A stretch of DNA of 64,000 nt, from contig CAUJFI010000035.1 in assembly GCA_963170125.1 (NCBI GenBank), forward strand, positions 1-64,000, given 5' to 3'. Source of the stretch: Deinococcota bacterium (GTDB lineage Bacteria; Deinococcota; Deinococci; Deinococcales; Trueperaceae). The notes under the pieces are model-generated. The model saw only the letters and a list, made by a program, of their open reading frames with translations, made no database searches and had not been told where the DNA came from. How positions within the stretch are numbered: the first letter of the stretch is position 1; every line of letters begins with the position of its first letter. The position numbers were made by a program, and so were the translations under genes. Shown here one piece after another: positions 17,609 through 26,685 of this stretch.

Positions 17609-18618
17609 GCCGGGATCTCCGCTTTGAGGTCGAGCTCTTGCCACCTGACGCACCGGACCATGTGTCCGTTACCGGTGTCCTCGAGGTTGGGGATGGCCAC
17701 CTTGCACTTGTCCTGGACGAACCTGCAGCGCGGGTGGAAGGCGCAGCCCTGGGGCAGGTTCAGCGGGTTGGGCACGTTGCCCGGGATGGCCTGGAGGCGG
17801 TCCTGGTGCTCGGCCGCGCGGTCGACGCGCGGGATCGAGTTGAGGAGGCCGAGGGTGTACGGCATCTGCGGGTTGGCGAAGATGTCGTTGACGTGCGCTT
17901 CCTCGACGGCGCGCCCCGCGTACATGACCACGGCGCGGTCCGCCATCTCCGCCACGACGCCGAGGTCGTGCGTGATGAAGAGGATGGACATGCCGATCTC
18001 GCTCTGCAGCTTGCGCATGAGGTCGAGGATCTGGGCCTGGATGGTCACGTCGAGGGCCGTGGTCGGCTCGTCCGCGATCAGGAGCTTGGGGCCGCAGGAC
18101 AGGGCCATGGCGATCATCACGCGCTGACGCATGCCGCCCGACATCTGGTGCGGGAAGTTCTTGACGCGCTTGCCTGGTTCGGGGATGCCGACGAGGTCGA
18201 GCATCTCGGCGGCCATCTTCATGGCCTCGCGGTGACTCTTGCCCTGGTGGAGGACGATGGCCTCGGCGATCTGATCGCCGACCGTGTAGACGGGGTTGAG
18301 GCTCGTCATGGGCTCTTGGAAGATCATCGAGATGTCGTTGCCGCGGATCTTGCGCATCTCGCGCTCGGTCCTCGTGACGAGGTCCTTGCCCTCGAAGAGG
18401 ATCTTGCCACCGGCGATGCGGCCGGGGGGCGTCGGGATGAGGCGCATCATCGACAGGCTCATGACGGACTTGCCTGAGCCCGATTCGCCGACTACGGCCA
18501 GGGTCTCGCCTTTGTCGAGGTGAAAGCTCACCCCGTCGACGGCCTTGACCGTGCCCTCGTCGGTGTCGAAGTAGGTCTTGAGGTCGATCACCTCAAGGAG
18601 TCGGTCATGTGTGGGCAT
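17605..18618 (-). CDS. Oligopeptide/dipeptide ABC transporter ATP-binding protein (OppD/DppD type)
   Basis: 337 residues. Walker [14 protein letters not shown]-loop [12 protein letters not shown], signature [16 protein letters not shown], Walker [14 protein letters not shown] and the switch His in [11 protein letters not shown] are all present. The C-terminal OppD-type domain with the Cys-containing segment [10 protein letters not shown] is intact. GGAGGAG lies ten bases before the ATG. A 169-base gap separates it from the permease gene upstream, larger than other gaps in the operon and AT-richer than its surroundings; I see no gene in it. Confidence 0.94.
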   Translation of the reverse strand: MPTHDRLLEVIDLKTYFDTDEGTVKAVDGVSFHLDKGETLAVVGESGSGKSVMSLSMMRLIPTPPGRIAGGKILFEGKDLVTRTEREMRKIRGNDISMIFQEPMTSLNPVYTVGDQIAEAIVLHQGKSHREAMKMAAEMLDLVGIPEPGKRVKNFPHQMSGGMRQRVMIAMALSCGPKLLIADEPTTALDVTIQAQILDLMRKLQSEIGMSILFITHDLGVVAEMADRAVVMYAGRAVEEAHVNDIFANPQMPYTLGLLNSIPRVDRAAEHQDRLQAIPGNVPNPLNLPQGCAFHPRCRFVQDKCKVAIPNLEDTGNGHMVRCVRWQELDLKAEIPA

Positions 18619-18787
18619 CAGTGCGCACTCTCCTCCAAGTTGGCGTTGGCACGCCGAGCCACTAGGGCTACAGGACGCATACGGGATACCGAGCCAGGCG
18701 GCTGAATAGTGCGCAGCGCGCCCAGCAAGATATGCCTGAAGCTTGTGGAAATAAGTGGGCGATGCTCACGTCCGAGCAACGGGGCCC

Positions 18788-20086
18788 CTACCTTCGCTTC
18801 TTGGGGTCGAAGGCGTCCCTCAGTCCATCGCCTAGCAAGTTCCAGCATAACACTGCGAAGAGGATGGGTATACCGGGTATCAGAAGCCACGGCACGAACT
18901 GGATGCTTATGCCCCTCGCCGTCGCGTCTCGCAGGAGCAGGCCCCAGCTCGCCGTGTCGACCTCACTCGGCCCCAGGCCGAGGAACGACAAGCCCGTCTC
19001 GGCCAGGATGAAGCCGGGGATCGAGAGCGTTAGGTCGACGATGACGTAGCTCGCCGTGCTCGGCAGCAGGTGGCGCCACAGGATGCGCGACTCGCCGGCG
19101 CCCAAGGCCTTGGCCGCGGCGGCGTAGTCGAGCTCCCTGGCGGAGAGGATGAGGCTCCTGATGACCCTGGCGAGGCCGCCCCAGCCTACGAAGCCGAGCA
19201 CGATGACGGTGAGCAGGAACGTCTGCGCCGAGGTCATCTGCAGGCCGAAGGCCTTCGCGAGGGGGTTGTTCGGGTCCCTGAGCAGCGATGCGAGCACGAT
19301 GAGCAAGAAGAGCCCCGGGATGGCGGCGAACACCTCGACTAGTCGCATGATGACGTCGTCGACGAGCCCGCCGTAGTAGCCCGCGAGGCCGCCAAGCAGG
19401 AGACCGAGGAAGAACGCCACCCAGACGGCGAGGATGCCGATGGTCAGACTGACCTGACCGCCGAACAGCACCCGGGAGAACAGGTCCTTGCCGAGGTTGT
19501 TGGTGCCCCAGAGGAACACCCTGGCCGGGTCGTCGACCCCGAACAGGTGGAGGTCGGACGTGAAGAGCCCGAGGATCTTGTAGGACTGCGACGGGCGGTG
19601 GACGAAGAACTTGATCGGGTAACGGACGTCCGTCGTCTCCTCGTACACGCGCTGGCGCGTGACGGGATCGCGGGTCTCGACCACGTCGTAGACGAACGGC
19701 CGGGTGAGCCTGCCCGTGTCGGGGTCGGTCCAGTGGATCTGCGTGGGCGGCCTGAAGGCCGCGGCCGGGCTGCGCCGATACTCGTTGAGGCCGTAGGGTG
19801 CGAGGAAGCCGGCGAAGATCGCCGACACGTACATGAACACGAGGATCCAGCCGCCGACCAGGGCGGCCTTGTGGCGGCGGAACTGCTCCCAGACGATGCG
19901 GCCCTGGGACTTACTTTCCTGCGTGAGGATCGGGCCCGCGCCGCGCTCGAACTTGACCGAGTCGGCTGGCGCGGGCTCGAGCGGGGTCTGCGGCGTGGCG
20001 GTGGCCGGCCCCGTGGTGATGGGGGCGTCGGCCGCGCTTTCGGAGGCGCCGGGCGGCTTGTTGCGGAGGTCGTCTCTATCGGTCAC
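18788..20086 (-). CDS. Peptide ABC transporter permease (OppC/DppC type)
   Basis: 432 residues, longer than the usual 280-310. The extra length is a disordered N-terminus of about 65 residues and an approximately 110-residue insert between the first two membrane helices (around 95-205) predicted outside the membrane. The rest is the standard binding-protein-dependent permease core with six spans and the EAA loop ARELDYAAAAKALGAGESRILWRHLLP. The last helices resemble OppC (GLSFLGLGPSEVDTASWG). The start is GTG 20086, nine bases before the upstream permease stop region. Confidence 0.92.
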   Translation of the reverse strand: MTDRDDLRNKPPGASESAADAPITTGPATATPQTPLEPAPADSVKFERGAGPILTQESKSQGRIVWEQFRRHKAALVGGWILVFMYVSAIFAGFLAPYGLNEYRRSPAAAFRPPTQIHWTDPDTGRLTRPFVYDVVETRDPVTRQRVYEETTDVRYPIKFFVHRPSQSYKILGLFTSDLHLFGVDDPARVFLWGTNNLGKDLFSRVLFGGQVSLTIGILAVWVAFFLGLLLGGLAGYYGGLVDDVIMRLVEVFAAIPGLFLLIVLASLLRDPNNPLAKAFGLQMTSAQTFLLTVIVLGFVGWGGLARVIRSLILSARELDYAAAAKALGAGESRILWRHLLPSTASYVIVDLTLSIPGFILAETGLSFLGLGPSEVDTASWGLLLRDATARGISIQFVPWLLIPGIPILFAVLCWNLLGDGLRDAFDPKKRR

Positions 20087-20095
20087 GCTGCGGCC

Positions 20096-21097
20096 TCAGT
20101 TGTACCTGATGCGCGGGTCGACCGCGGCGAGGAGGAGGTCGGAGATGAGGTTGCCGACCATCAGGAGCAGGGTGGTGATGACGAGCAGGCCGAGGACGAC
20201 GTAGATATCCTGAGACTGCAGCGCCGCGAGGAACGTCGGGGTGATGCCGGGCCACGACATGACGACCTCGACGAGCCCAGCGCCGCCGACGAGGCTCGGC
20301 AGCAGGTTGCCGATGCCGGCGACGAACGGGATGATGGCCGGCCGCAGGGCGTGCTTGTAGGTCACCTTCCCATGGCCGACGCCTTTCGCCCGCGCCGTCC
20401 TGATGAAGTCGGACCCGAGATACTCGATCATCTGCGCCCTGAGCACGCGCGTGAAGCCCGCCATACCGGACGTGGCGACCACCAGCGACGGGATGAACAT
20501 GTGCCACATGACGTCCCAGAACTGCCCCCAGGCGTTCATGGTGAGGTAGTTGCTGCTCGTCATGCCGGCGACGGGGAAGATGAGCTGGTTGAAGCCGAAC
20601 CAGTCCTTGGTCAGCGTCCGCACCAGGAACAGGGTGAGGATGATCACCTGGGCGAGGAAGAAGTTGGGTGTGGCGAGGCCGAGGTAGGAGATCACGCTGA
20701 CCGCCTGGTCCCCGAACGAGTACTGCCTCACCGCCGAGTAGACGCCCGCCGGGATGGATACGAGCCACAACAAGACGATGGAGAGCATGGCGAGGTACAT
20801 GCTGTTGCGCATGGGCCGCGCGATACGCGCCCAGACGGGCTGGTTGGAGACGAAGGACTGGCCGAGGTTGCCTGTCACCAGGTTCTTCATCCAGTTCACG
20901 TACTGGACGTAGACCGGCTTGTCCAACCCGAACTCCGCGCGCATGCGCTGGATGGTCTCGGGGCGGACGTTGGGCTCGAGCTCCTTCGCCTTGAAGAAGT
21001 CTCCAGGCACGAGTTGGCTGATGAGGAACATCAGCATCGTCGCGCCGATGAACGTCGGGATCAGCTGGAACAGGCGTTTGACGATATAGACGAACAT
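20096..21097 (-). CDS. Peptide ABC transporter permease (OppB/DppB type)
   Basis: 333 residues. The N-terminus MFVYIVKRLFQLIPTFIGATMLMFLISQLVPGD is the classical OppB opening, followed by a periplasmic loop that contains RMRAEFGLDKPVYVQYVNW, a conserved DppB feature. Five further helices follow with the EAA loop YLGSDFIRTARAKGVGHGKVTYKHALRPA. It forms the membrane channel with the OppC-type protein, whose gene begins nine bases later. Confidence 0.94.
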   Translation of the reverse strand: MFVYIVKRLFQLIPTFIGATMLMFLISQLVPGDFFKAKELEPNVRPETIQRMRAEFGLDKPVYVQYVNWMKNLVTGNLGQSFVSNQPVWARIARPMRNSMYLAMLSIVLLWLVSIPAGVYSAVRQYSFGDQAVSVISYLGLATPNFFLAQVIILTLFLVRTLTKDWFGFNQLIFPVAGMTSSNYLTMNAWGQFWDVMWHMFIPSLVVATSGMAGFTRVLRAQMIEYLGSDFIRTARAKGVGHGKVTYKHALRPAIIPFVAGIGNLLPSLVGGAGLVEVVMSWPGITPTFLAALQSQDIYVVLGLLVITTLLLMVGNLISDLLLAAVDPRIRYN

Positions 21098-21203
21098 CGG
21101 TCACGTCCCCCGGCCGAAGCCAACCGAACCGGCGGCGGAGCCGGCCTGGCACGTCTCGGCGACGTTGTGGTCGAACATAAGCCTCAAGATAAGTCGTTAC
21201 TTG

Positions 21204-21230
21204 GAGTGAGCGGCGTGTAGCCGCCCACTC
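21204..21230 (-). terminator. Intergenic hairpin between binding-protein and permease genes
   Basis: On the minus strand an 11-pair stem with one G-U pair and a five-base loop lies in the 159-base gap after the binding-protein gene. It has no T-run. Such hairpins usually stabilise the binding-protein message or reduce read-through into the permease genes. Confidence 0.45.
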
Positions 21231-21256
21231 CCAGGTTCGAGGTCTCTAGCTCCGGG

Positions 21257-23011
21257 TTACCGGGCCATGAAGACGAGCGGCAGCTCGTACGCACCGAGGA
21301 GGGGGTTGATCTGCCCCTCGTTGTGGTAGCCGCGCAGCGCGGACGACCAGCTGTAGTGCGCCATCGGGCTGACGGCGTAGAGGATCGGCAGGAGGTCGGC
21401 TTCGGTGGCCTGGATCTCGTAACCGATGTCGCGGGCGGCTTCAGTGTCGAGCGTCTCGCGACCGACGTTGAAGAGCTGGCCCATCAGGGTCTCTTGGGCC
21501 GTGAGGCAAGCGTCGCTCGTGTTGTACATGTGCAGGTTCGTGGCGCAAGGGATGACGTTCACGCCGAACGGCCAGTCGCGCGAGCCGCCGGTGAGGCCGA
21601 TGAGGATGGCGTCGAACGGACGGTCCTCGCCCTCGGAGAGGAGCTGGTCGACGAGGAGGTTGAAGTCGATGGCCTGCACCTGGGCGTCGACGCCGATCTC
21701 GCGGGCCGCGTCGGCGAAGATCGCGGCGATCTGTTCGCGCGCCGTGTTGCCGGCGTTCGTGGCCAGGATGAACGAGGCCGTCTTGCCTTCGGCGTTGATC
21801 AGCAGGCCGTCAGCGTTCTTACGGTCGTAGCCGATCGAGGCCATGAGCTCGGCGGCCTTCTCGGGATCGTACGGGTACTTCTCGACGTCGTGGTTGACCC
21901 AGTAGTCGTTGATCGGGTAGACGTTCGTGTACATCGGGATGCCCGCGCCGTTGTAGACGAGGTCGATGATCGCGTCGCGGTCCATGACGTGCGCCATGGC
22001 GCGGCGGAAGTTCGCGTTGCGGAAGAGGGCCTGCTTGTCGGGGTCGGAGGCCTTGTTCCAGTTCCAGACGATGAACTGGCTGCTCGCGACCGGGCTGACC
22101 GACTCCATGACGGTGACGTCGATGTCGCCGTTGTTGACGGCGTTGTTGATGACGCCGATGTCGTCGAGGTTACGCGGGCTGAACTGGTCGATGTCGCCCG
22201 CCAGGTAGAGGTTCAGGGCGGAGTCGAGGTCGCCGGCGATGGTCATGCTGTAGCTGTCGAGGTACGGGAGCGCGTTGCCCGCGGAGTCGACGTTCCACTC
22301 GCCGAAGTACGGGTTGCGCTGGAGGATGATGCGCTCGCCGGGCTGGAACGTGGCGGGGACGAAGGCGTTCGACCAGACGGTGGTCGAGACGTCGACGTCG
22401 GTGCCCCAGAGGGCCTTGACGGCCTCGGCGCCGCCGGAGCGGTACGCTTCGCCGAAGATCGCGTCCGGCACCGGAGCGACGGCCACGACCGGGAAGGCCA
22501 GGCGGTCGGGGCGCGGGAAGTGGAAGCGCAGGCCGTTGTCACCGACGCGCTCGACCGTGATCTGGTCGTCGCCCATGAACCAGCTGTCGTAGCCGTTGGA
22601 GCCGACGTCAGGGTCGGTCTCGAGGACGTAGCGGATGTAGTAGTCCTGGGCCGTGATGGGGCTGCCGTCGGACCACTTCATGCCGTCACGCACCGTGACG
22701 TCGACCGTCATGCCGTCCTCGCTCGCCGTGAACGAGGAGGCGCCGTACGGGAGCCACTCGTCGGAGTCCGGGCCACGCATGATGAGCACGGCGGCGCCGT
22801 TCGTGAACAGGTAGTCCGACAGGGCCTGGGACTCGGCCGAGGTGACGGGGTTGAAGGTGCGCGGGTCGCCGATCAGGCTGATGCGCAGTTCGCCGCCACG
22901 GACGGCTTCGCCCGGCGTGGCGTTGGACCAGGCATCCGGCCAGACGAACGGCTGGGCGAACGCGGACGCGGCGAGCGCCATGAGGCTGATGAGGGTGAGC
23001 AGTCTCTTCAT
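21257..23011 (-). CDS. Peptide ABC transporter substrate-binding protein (SBP_bac_5 family)
   Basis: 584 residues from the ATG at 23011, which has GGAGGAG two bases upstream. The signal peptide is MKRLLTLISLMALAASAFAQ, with cleavage likely after AFA; there is no lipobox cysteine, so the protein is predicted to be released or held by other means. The family-5 core starts with GGELRISLIGDPRTFNPVTSAES and contains DVTVRDGMKWSDGSPITAQDYYIRY, typical of DppA/OppA. The DxDTD-like loop region, NPYFGEW and RRAMAHVMDRDAI follow. It delivers peptides or similar ligands to the permeases encoded downstream. First gene of the operon. Confidence 0.93.
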   Translation of the reverse strand: MKRLLTLISLMALAASAFAQPFVWPDAWSNATPGEAVRGGELRISLIGDPRTFNPVTSAESQALSDYLFTNGAAVLIMRGPDSDEWLPYGASSFTASEDGMTVDVTVRDGMKWSDGSPITAQDYYIRYVLETDPDVGSNGYDSWFMGDDQITVERVGDNGLRFHFPRPDRLAFPVVAVAPVPDAIFGEAYRSGGAEAVKALWGTDVDVSTTVWSNAFVPATFQPGERIILQRNPYFGEWNVDSAGNALPYLDSYSMTIAGDLDSALNLYLAGDIDQFSPRNLDDIGVINNAVNNGDIDVTVMESVSPVASSQFIVWNWNKASDPDKQALFRNANFRRAMAHVMDRDAIIDLVYNGAGIPMYTNVYPINDYWVNHDVEKYPYDPEKAAELMASIGYDRKNADGLLINAEGKTASFILATNAGNTAREQIAAIFADAAREIGVDAQVQAIDFNLLVDQLLSEGEDRPFDAILIGLTGGSRDWPFGVNVIPCATNLHMYNTSDACLTAQETLMGQLFNVGRETLDTEAARDIGYEIQATEADLLPILYAVSPMAHYSWSSALRGYHNEGQINPLLGAYELPLVFMAR

Positions 23012-23078
23012 TTCTCCTCCACTTGACGAGGTCGGCGTGGGCACTGACCAAAGGCTATGACCGGCGCCGTCACGCTTG

Positions 23079-23106
23079 AGTTTACGACGGCCTACGGTAA
23101 CCTCAA
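23079..23106 (-). promoter_or_regulatory. Promoter of the peptide transporter operon
   Basis: On the minus strand TTGAGG (-35) and TAAACT (-10) are separated by 16 bases, about 68 bases before the binding-protein start. Confidence 0.45.
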
Positions 23107-23126
23107 AACGACGGTCCTGCAAGGAG

Positions 23127-23147
23127 GTGAGGCTGCAGCCGCCTCAC
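23127..23147 (-). terminator. Hairpin after secG
   Basis: A perfect seven-pair stem GTGAGGC/GCCTCAC with a seven-base loop, followed on the minus strand by CTCCTT, sits 34 bases after the secG stop. The T-run is weak, but the place fits a terminator for secG. Confidence 0.4.
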
Positions 23148-23180
23148 GGTTCCTTGAGGGAACGTTCCACGCAGTCGGGC

Positions 23181-23411
23181 TCAGCGCGGGATCATGCCGA
23201 GCAGGAGCGCCATGCAGGCCCATCCCACTGCCAGGTAGATGGTCGTGCGGTGCAGCCCGCCGGCCGTGCCGCCGAGGCTCGCCCCGAAGTCGCCGCCGCC
23301 CCCGCCGCCGAGGGCGTCGCCCAGGCCGGACTGCTTCGGCTCTTGCATGAGCACCGCCGCGGTGAGCACCACCGAGACGACGCAGAAGATGATGAACGCG
23401 ATCCAGAACAC
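23181..23411 (-). CDS. secG: Preprotein translocase subunit SecG
   Basis: 76 residues from GTG 23411, with GGAGG seven bases upstream. Two membrane helices (about 2-22 and 53-73) flank the conserved cytoplasmic loop LMQEPKQSGLGDALGGGGGGDF, the SecG signature. It supports SecA-driven translocation through SecYEG. tRNA-Leu lies just upstream on the same strand, an arrangement found in many bacteria. Confidence 0.92.
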   Translation of the reverse strand: MFWIAFIIFCVVSVVLTAAVLMQEPKQSGLGDALGGGGGGDFGASLGGTAGGLHRTTIYLAVGWACMALLLGMIPR

Positions 23412-23475
23412 CTTTATGCCTCCAGTCGCCGACCGCGACGCGATCGGCTGGCCGCTACCCTCTTCGAGAAACGTT

Positions 23476-23559
23476 TGGTGCCGAGAGCGGGACTCGAACC
23501 CGCACGGGTCGCCCCGGTTGATTTTGAGTCAACTGCGTCTACCGTTCCGCCATCTCGGC
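23476..23559 (-). tRNA. tRNA-Leu (anticodon CAA)
   Basis: A complete class II tRNA of 84 bases with encoded CCA. The acceptor stem GCCGAGA pairs with TCTCGGC, discriminator A. The anticodon stem GTTGA/TCAAC holds loop CTCAAAA with anticodon CAA. The long variable arm folds as CGGG/CCCG, and the T stem is GCGGG/CCCGC with loop TTCGAGT. It reads TTG leucine codons. Confidence 0.95.
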
Positions 23560-23670
23560 GCCTCGCTCGCTCCAACGTTGCCATAGCGCGCGGACGGTTG
23601 AGGATACTACCAACTTGGCGCGGAGTGCGGCAAGTCTCGGGCCACCCGCATGGTAGCTTACTGACTTGAG

Positions 23671-24372
23671 ATGCGCGTGGCCATCGTGACCTTCCCCGGC
23701 AGCAACTGCGACGCGGACGCGGTCCACGCTTTCGGTACGGTCCTCGGAGCCAGCGTCTGGACGATTTGGCACTCGAGCGACGACCTGTCGCGGTCCGGTC
23801 AGGCCCCCGACGCCGTGGTCATCCCCGGCGGATTCAGCTACGGCGACTACCTTAGGTGCGGCGCCCTCGCCGCCCACAGCCCCGTCATGGGCGCGGTCCG
23901 CGCGTTCGCGGACGCTGGCGGACCGGTGATAGGCATCTGCAACGGCTTCCAGGTCCTGACCGAGGCGCGCCTGCTCCCCGGGCAGCTCGCCAGGAACGCC
24001 GAGCTGGAGTTCCGGTGCCAGGACGTACACCTGCGCGTCGAGCGCGCCGACCTGCCGTTCACGCGCCTGGCGCGCGTCGGCCAGGTGCTGCGCCTGCCCA
24101 TCGCCCACGCGGAGGGTCGCTACTACGCCGACGCCGAGACCTTGGCCCGCCTCGACGGCGACGGTCGCGTGGTCTTCAGGTACGTGGACGCCGCGGGTGA
24201 ACGGACGGCGCCGGCCAACGTCAACGGCAGCGTCGACGCCATCGCCGGCATCGTGAACGAGCGCGGCAACGTCCTCGGCATGATGCCGCACCCCGAGCGC
24301 GCCGTCGAGGCCCAGCTCGGTGGTGGCCTGGAAGACGGCCGCGTCGTCCTCGGCTCCATCCTGTGCGCCTGA
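23671..24372 (+). CDS. purQ: Phosphoribosylformylglycinamidine synthase, glutaminase subunit
   Basis: 233 residues. It supplies ammonia from glutamine to PurL in purine step 4. The class I amidotransferase features are clear: FPGSNCD near the start, PGGFSYGDYLRCG, the nucleophile Cys90 in GICNGFQ, and the His/Glu of MMPHPERA (about 207/209). A TAGCTT box lies 11 bases before the ATG, so the leader would be very short. PurS, the small partner of this complex, is not encoded next to it, where it normally is. Confidence 0.96.
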   Translation: MRVAIVTFPGSNCDADAVHAFGTVLGASVWTIWHSSDDLSRSGQAPDAVVIPGGFSYGDYLRCGALAAHSPVMGAVRAFADAGGPVIGICNGFQVLTEARLLPGQLARNAELEFRCQDVHLRVERADLPFTRLARVGQVLRLPIAHAEGRYYADAETLARLDGDGRVVFRYVDAAGERTAPANVNGSVDAIAGIVNERGNVLGMMPHPERAVEAQLGGGLEDGRVVLGSILCA

Positions 24373-24447
24373 TGGCCGCACCGTGCCGCCTTGCCGACAG
24401 CCAGCCCAGATCAGCGCAGACGAGACCCCGGCGGGAGTGACCCAACC

Positions 24448-26685
24448 ATGCCAGATGACCTGAGGGCGCACGCCGCCACGTTCGGCCTAACGCCTCAAGA
24501 GTTCGACGCCGTCGTGCACAAGGTCGGCAGGCAGCCGAACGCGCTCGAGGCCGCCATGTTCGGCGCCCTGTGGAGCGAGCACTGCGGCTACAAGAACTCC
24601 AAGCCGCTGCTGCGCAAGTTGCCGACCGCCGGTCCCCAGGTCATCCAAGGGCCGGGCGAGAACGCCGGTGTCGTCGACATCGGCGAGGGCTGGGCAGTCG
24701 CCTTCAAGATGGAGAGCCACAACCACCCGAGCGCTGTCGAGCCCGTCCAGGGGGCCGCCACCGGCGTTGGGGGGATCCTCCGCGACATCTTCGCCATGGG
24801 CGCGCGGCCGTTCGCCACGCTGAACGCCTTGCGCTTCGGCGAGCTCGGTGAGGAGCGCAACCGCTACCTGCTGAGCGGCGTCGTGCACGGCATCGCCATG
24901 TACGGCAACGCCATCGGCGTGCCTACGGTGGGCGGCGAGGTCGAGGTCAACCCTTGCTTCGCGGAGAACCCGCTCGTCAACGTCATGGCGCTCGGCCTGC
25001 TCCGGCACGACGCACTGCAGAAGGGCACGGTCGGGCTGCCGGGCAACCGCCTCTTCTACGTCGGCTCCAAGACGGGCCGCGACGGTCTCGGCGGCGCGGT
25101 GTTCGCCTCGGCCGACCTCTCCGGGAGCTCGAGCTCCGACCGTCCGGCCGTCCAGGTGGGCGACCCGTTCATGGAGAAGCTCCTGCTGGAGGCGTGCCTC
25201 GAGGCCTACGCCGCCGGTCTGGTCGCCGGGGTTCAGGACATGGGCGCCGCCGGGCTCACGAGCTCGGTGGGCGAGATGGCGCACCGGGCCGGGTTCGGCG
25301 TCGACTTCCACGTCGACAAGGTCCCGACGCGCGAGGACGGCATGACGCCGCTCGAGATCCTGCTCTCCGAGTCGCAGGAGCGCATGGTGGTGAGCGCCGC
25401 GCCCGGCAGGGAGGCCGAGCTGCTCGCGCTCCTCGCCAGATGGGAGCTCGACGCCGTCGAGGTGGCCACCGTCGCGGAGCACGGCCGCTTCAAGGTCTTC
25501 GAGCGCGGCGAGCTCAAGGCCGACATCCCGGTGGCGGCGCTCAACGAGCCGCCAGAGTACGTGCGCGAGGGCGTCGAGGACCCCCGGGTGAGCGCGGCGC
25601 GCGGGCGCGACCTCGGTGACCTGCCGGACGTCGCCGACCCGGGCGCCGCATTGCTGGCCCTGCTGGCGAGCCCGACCGTCGCCTCCAAGCGCCCGATCTA
25701 CCGCCAGTTCGACCACCAGGTCATGACGAACACGGTCGTCGTGCCCGGCGCGGCGGACGCCGCCGTCTTGCGCGTCAAGGGGACTGACCTGGGAGTGGCA
25801 GCGACCGTCGACTGCAACTCCCGCTACGTCTACCTCGACCCGGAGCTCGGCGCGGCGCATGCGGTCGCCGAAGCGGCCAGGAACCTCTCCTGCGTCGGCG
25901 CGCTGCCGCTCGCCGTCACGGACAACCTCAACTTCGGCAACCCGACGAACCCCGGCGTCTACTACCAGCTGGAGAGGGCCGTCGCGGGGCTCGCGCGTGC
26001 CTGCCTCGCCCTCGACACGCCGGTGACCGGCGGCAACGTCAGCCTCTACAACGAGTACGCGGCGCCCGAGGGCCGGCGCGCCATCCACCCGACGCCGACG
26101 GTGGGCATGGTGGGCGTCCTGCGAGACGTGAGCAGGCGCGCGACCTCTGGGCTCAAGCGTCGCGGCGACGTCGTCGTGCTCGTCGGGCGCACCGCGGGCA
26201 CGCTGGGTGCGAGCGAGTACCTCTACCGCCTCCACGGGCTCGAGGCGGGGGCCCCGCCGCCCCTCGACCTGGTGGAGGAGGCCAAGGTCCAGGCGGTCGT
26301 CAGGGGACTGATCGCGGACGGGCTCTGCGACACGGCTCACGACACGAGCCAGGGCGGCCTGGCGGTGGCGCTCGCCGAGATGGCCCTGGCGGGAAGCCCC
26401 GCCGTCTTGGGCCTGAGGGTCGACCTCGGGGCCGGCGCGAGCGCGGCTGAGCTACTGTTCGGCGAGGCCGGCGCCCGCGTGGTGCTGGCGCTGGAGGAGG
26501 CTGCCGTGGCCGAGGCGCTGGCGCGGTGCGCAGCGGTCGGCATCCCTGGGAAGATGATCGGTACGGTCGACGGCAGGACGTTCGAGGTGCGCGCGGCGGG
26601 GAAGACGCTCACCCTTGGCTCGGAGGCGTTGCGGACCGCGCACGAGGGCACGTTCGGCGTGGCGTTGGGCGTGCAGAGCGGATGA
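24448..26685 (+). CDS. purL: Phosphoribosylformylglycinamidine synthase, synthetase subunit
   Basis: 745 residues, the small PurL form that works with PurQ and PurS, not the fused 1300-residue enzyme. ATG 24448 is chosen; the longer frame upstream has no family match. Conserved parts: WSEHCGYKNSKPLL (about 38-51), AFKMESHNHPSAVEP with the catalytic His, QGAATGVGGILRDIF, GVQDMGAAGLTSS, then the second half with TDNLNFGNPTNPGV and PVTGGNVSLYNE. It uses ATP to convert FGAR to FGAM. Its stop overlaps purF. Confidence 0.96.
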   Translation: MPDDLRAHAATFGLTPQEFDAVVHKVGRQPNALEAAMFGALWSEHCGYKNSKPLLRKLPTAGPQVIQGPGENAGVVDIGEGWAVAFKMESHNHPSAVEPVQGAATGVGGILRDIFAMGARPFATLNALRFGELGEERNRYLLSGVVHGIAMYGNAIGVPTVGGEVEVNPCFAENPLVNVMALGLLRHDALQKGTVGLPGNRLFYVGSKTGRDGLGGAVFASADLSGSSSSDRPAVQVGDPFMEKLLLEACLEAYAAGLVAGVQDMGAAGLTSSVGEMAHRAGFGVDFHVDKVPTREDGMTPLEILLSESQERMVVSAAPGREAELLALLARWELDAVEVATVAEHGRFKVFERGELKADIPVAALNEPPEYVREGVEDPRVSAARGRDLGDLPDVADPGAALLALLASPTVASKRPIYRQFDHQVMTNTVVVPGAADAAVLRVKGTDLGVAATVDCNSRYVYLDPELGAAHAVAEAARNLSCVGALPLAVTDNLNFGNPTNPGVYYQLERAVAGLARACLALDTPVTGGNVSLYNEYAAPEGRRAIHPTPTVGMVGVLRDVSRRATSGLKRRGDVVVLVGRTAGTLGASEYLYRLHGLEAGAPPPLDLVEEAKVQAVVRGLIADGLCDTAHDTSQGGLAVALAEMALAGSPAVLGLRVDLGAGASAAELLFGEAGARVVLALEEAAVAEALARCAAVGIPGKMIGTVDGRTFEVRAAGKTLTLGSEALRTAHEGTFGVALGVQSG

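Noticed and set aside
17609-17653. Longer start for the OppF-type ATPase
   Set aside because: The extra codons lie within the previous gene and lack a ribosome site; the ATG at 17608 overlaps the stop as in neighbouring pairs.
19547-21220. Long plus-strand frame opposite the two permease genes
   Set aside because: Antisense to permeases with clear family motifs; composition is Arg/Glu/Asp/Val-rich and unlike a folded protein.
23121-23130. AAGGAGGTGA, a full Shine-Dalgarno match on the plus strand
   Set aside because: No sensible coding frame follows; the stretch is the tail of the secG hairpin on the other strand.
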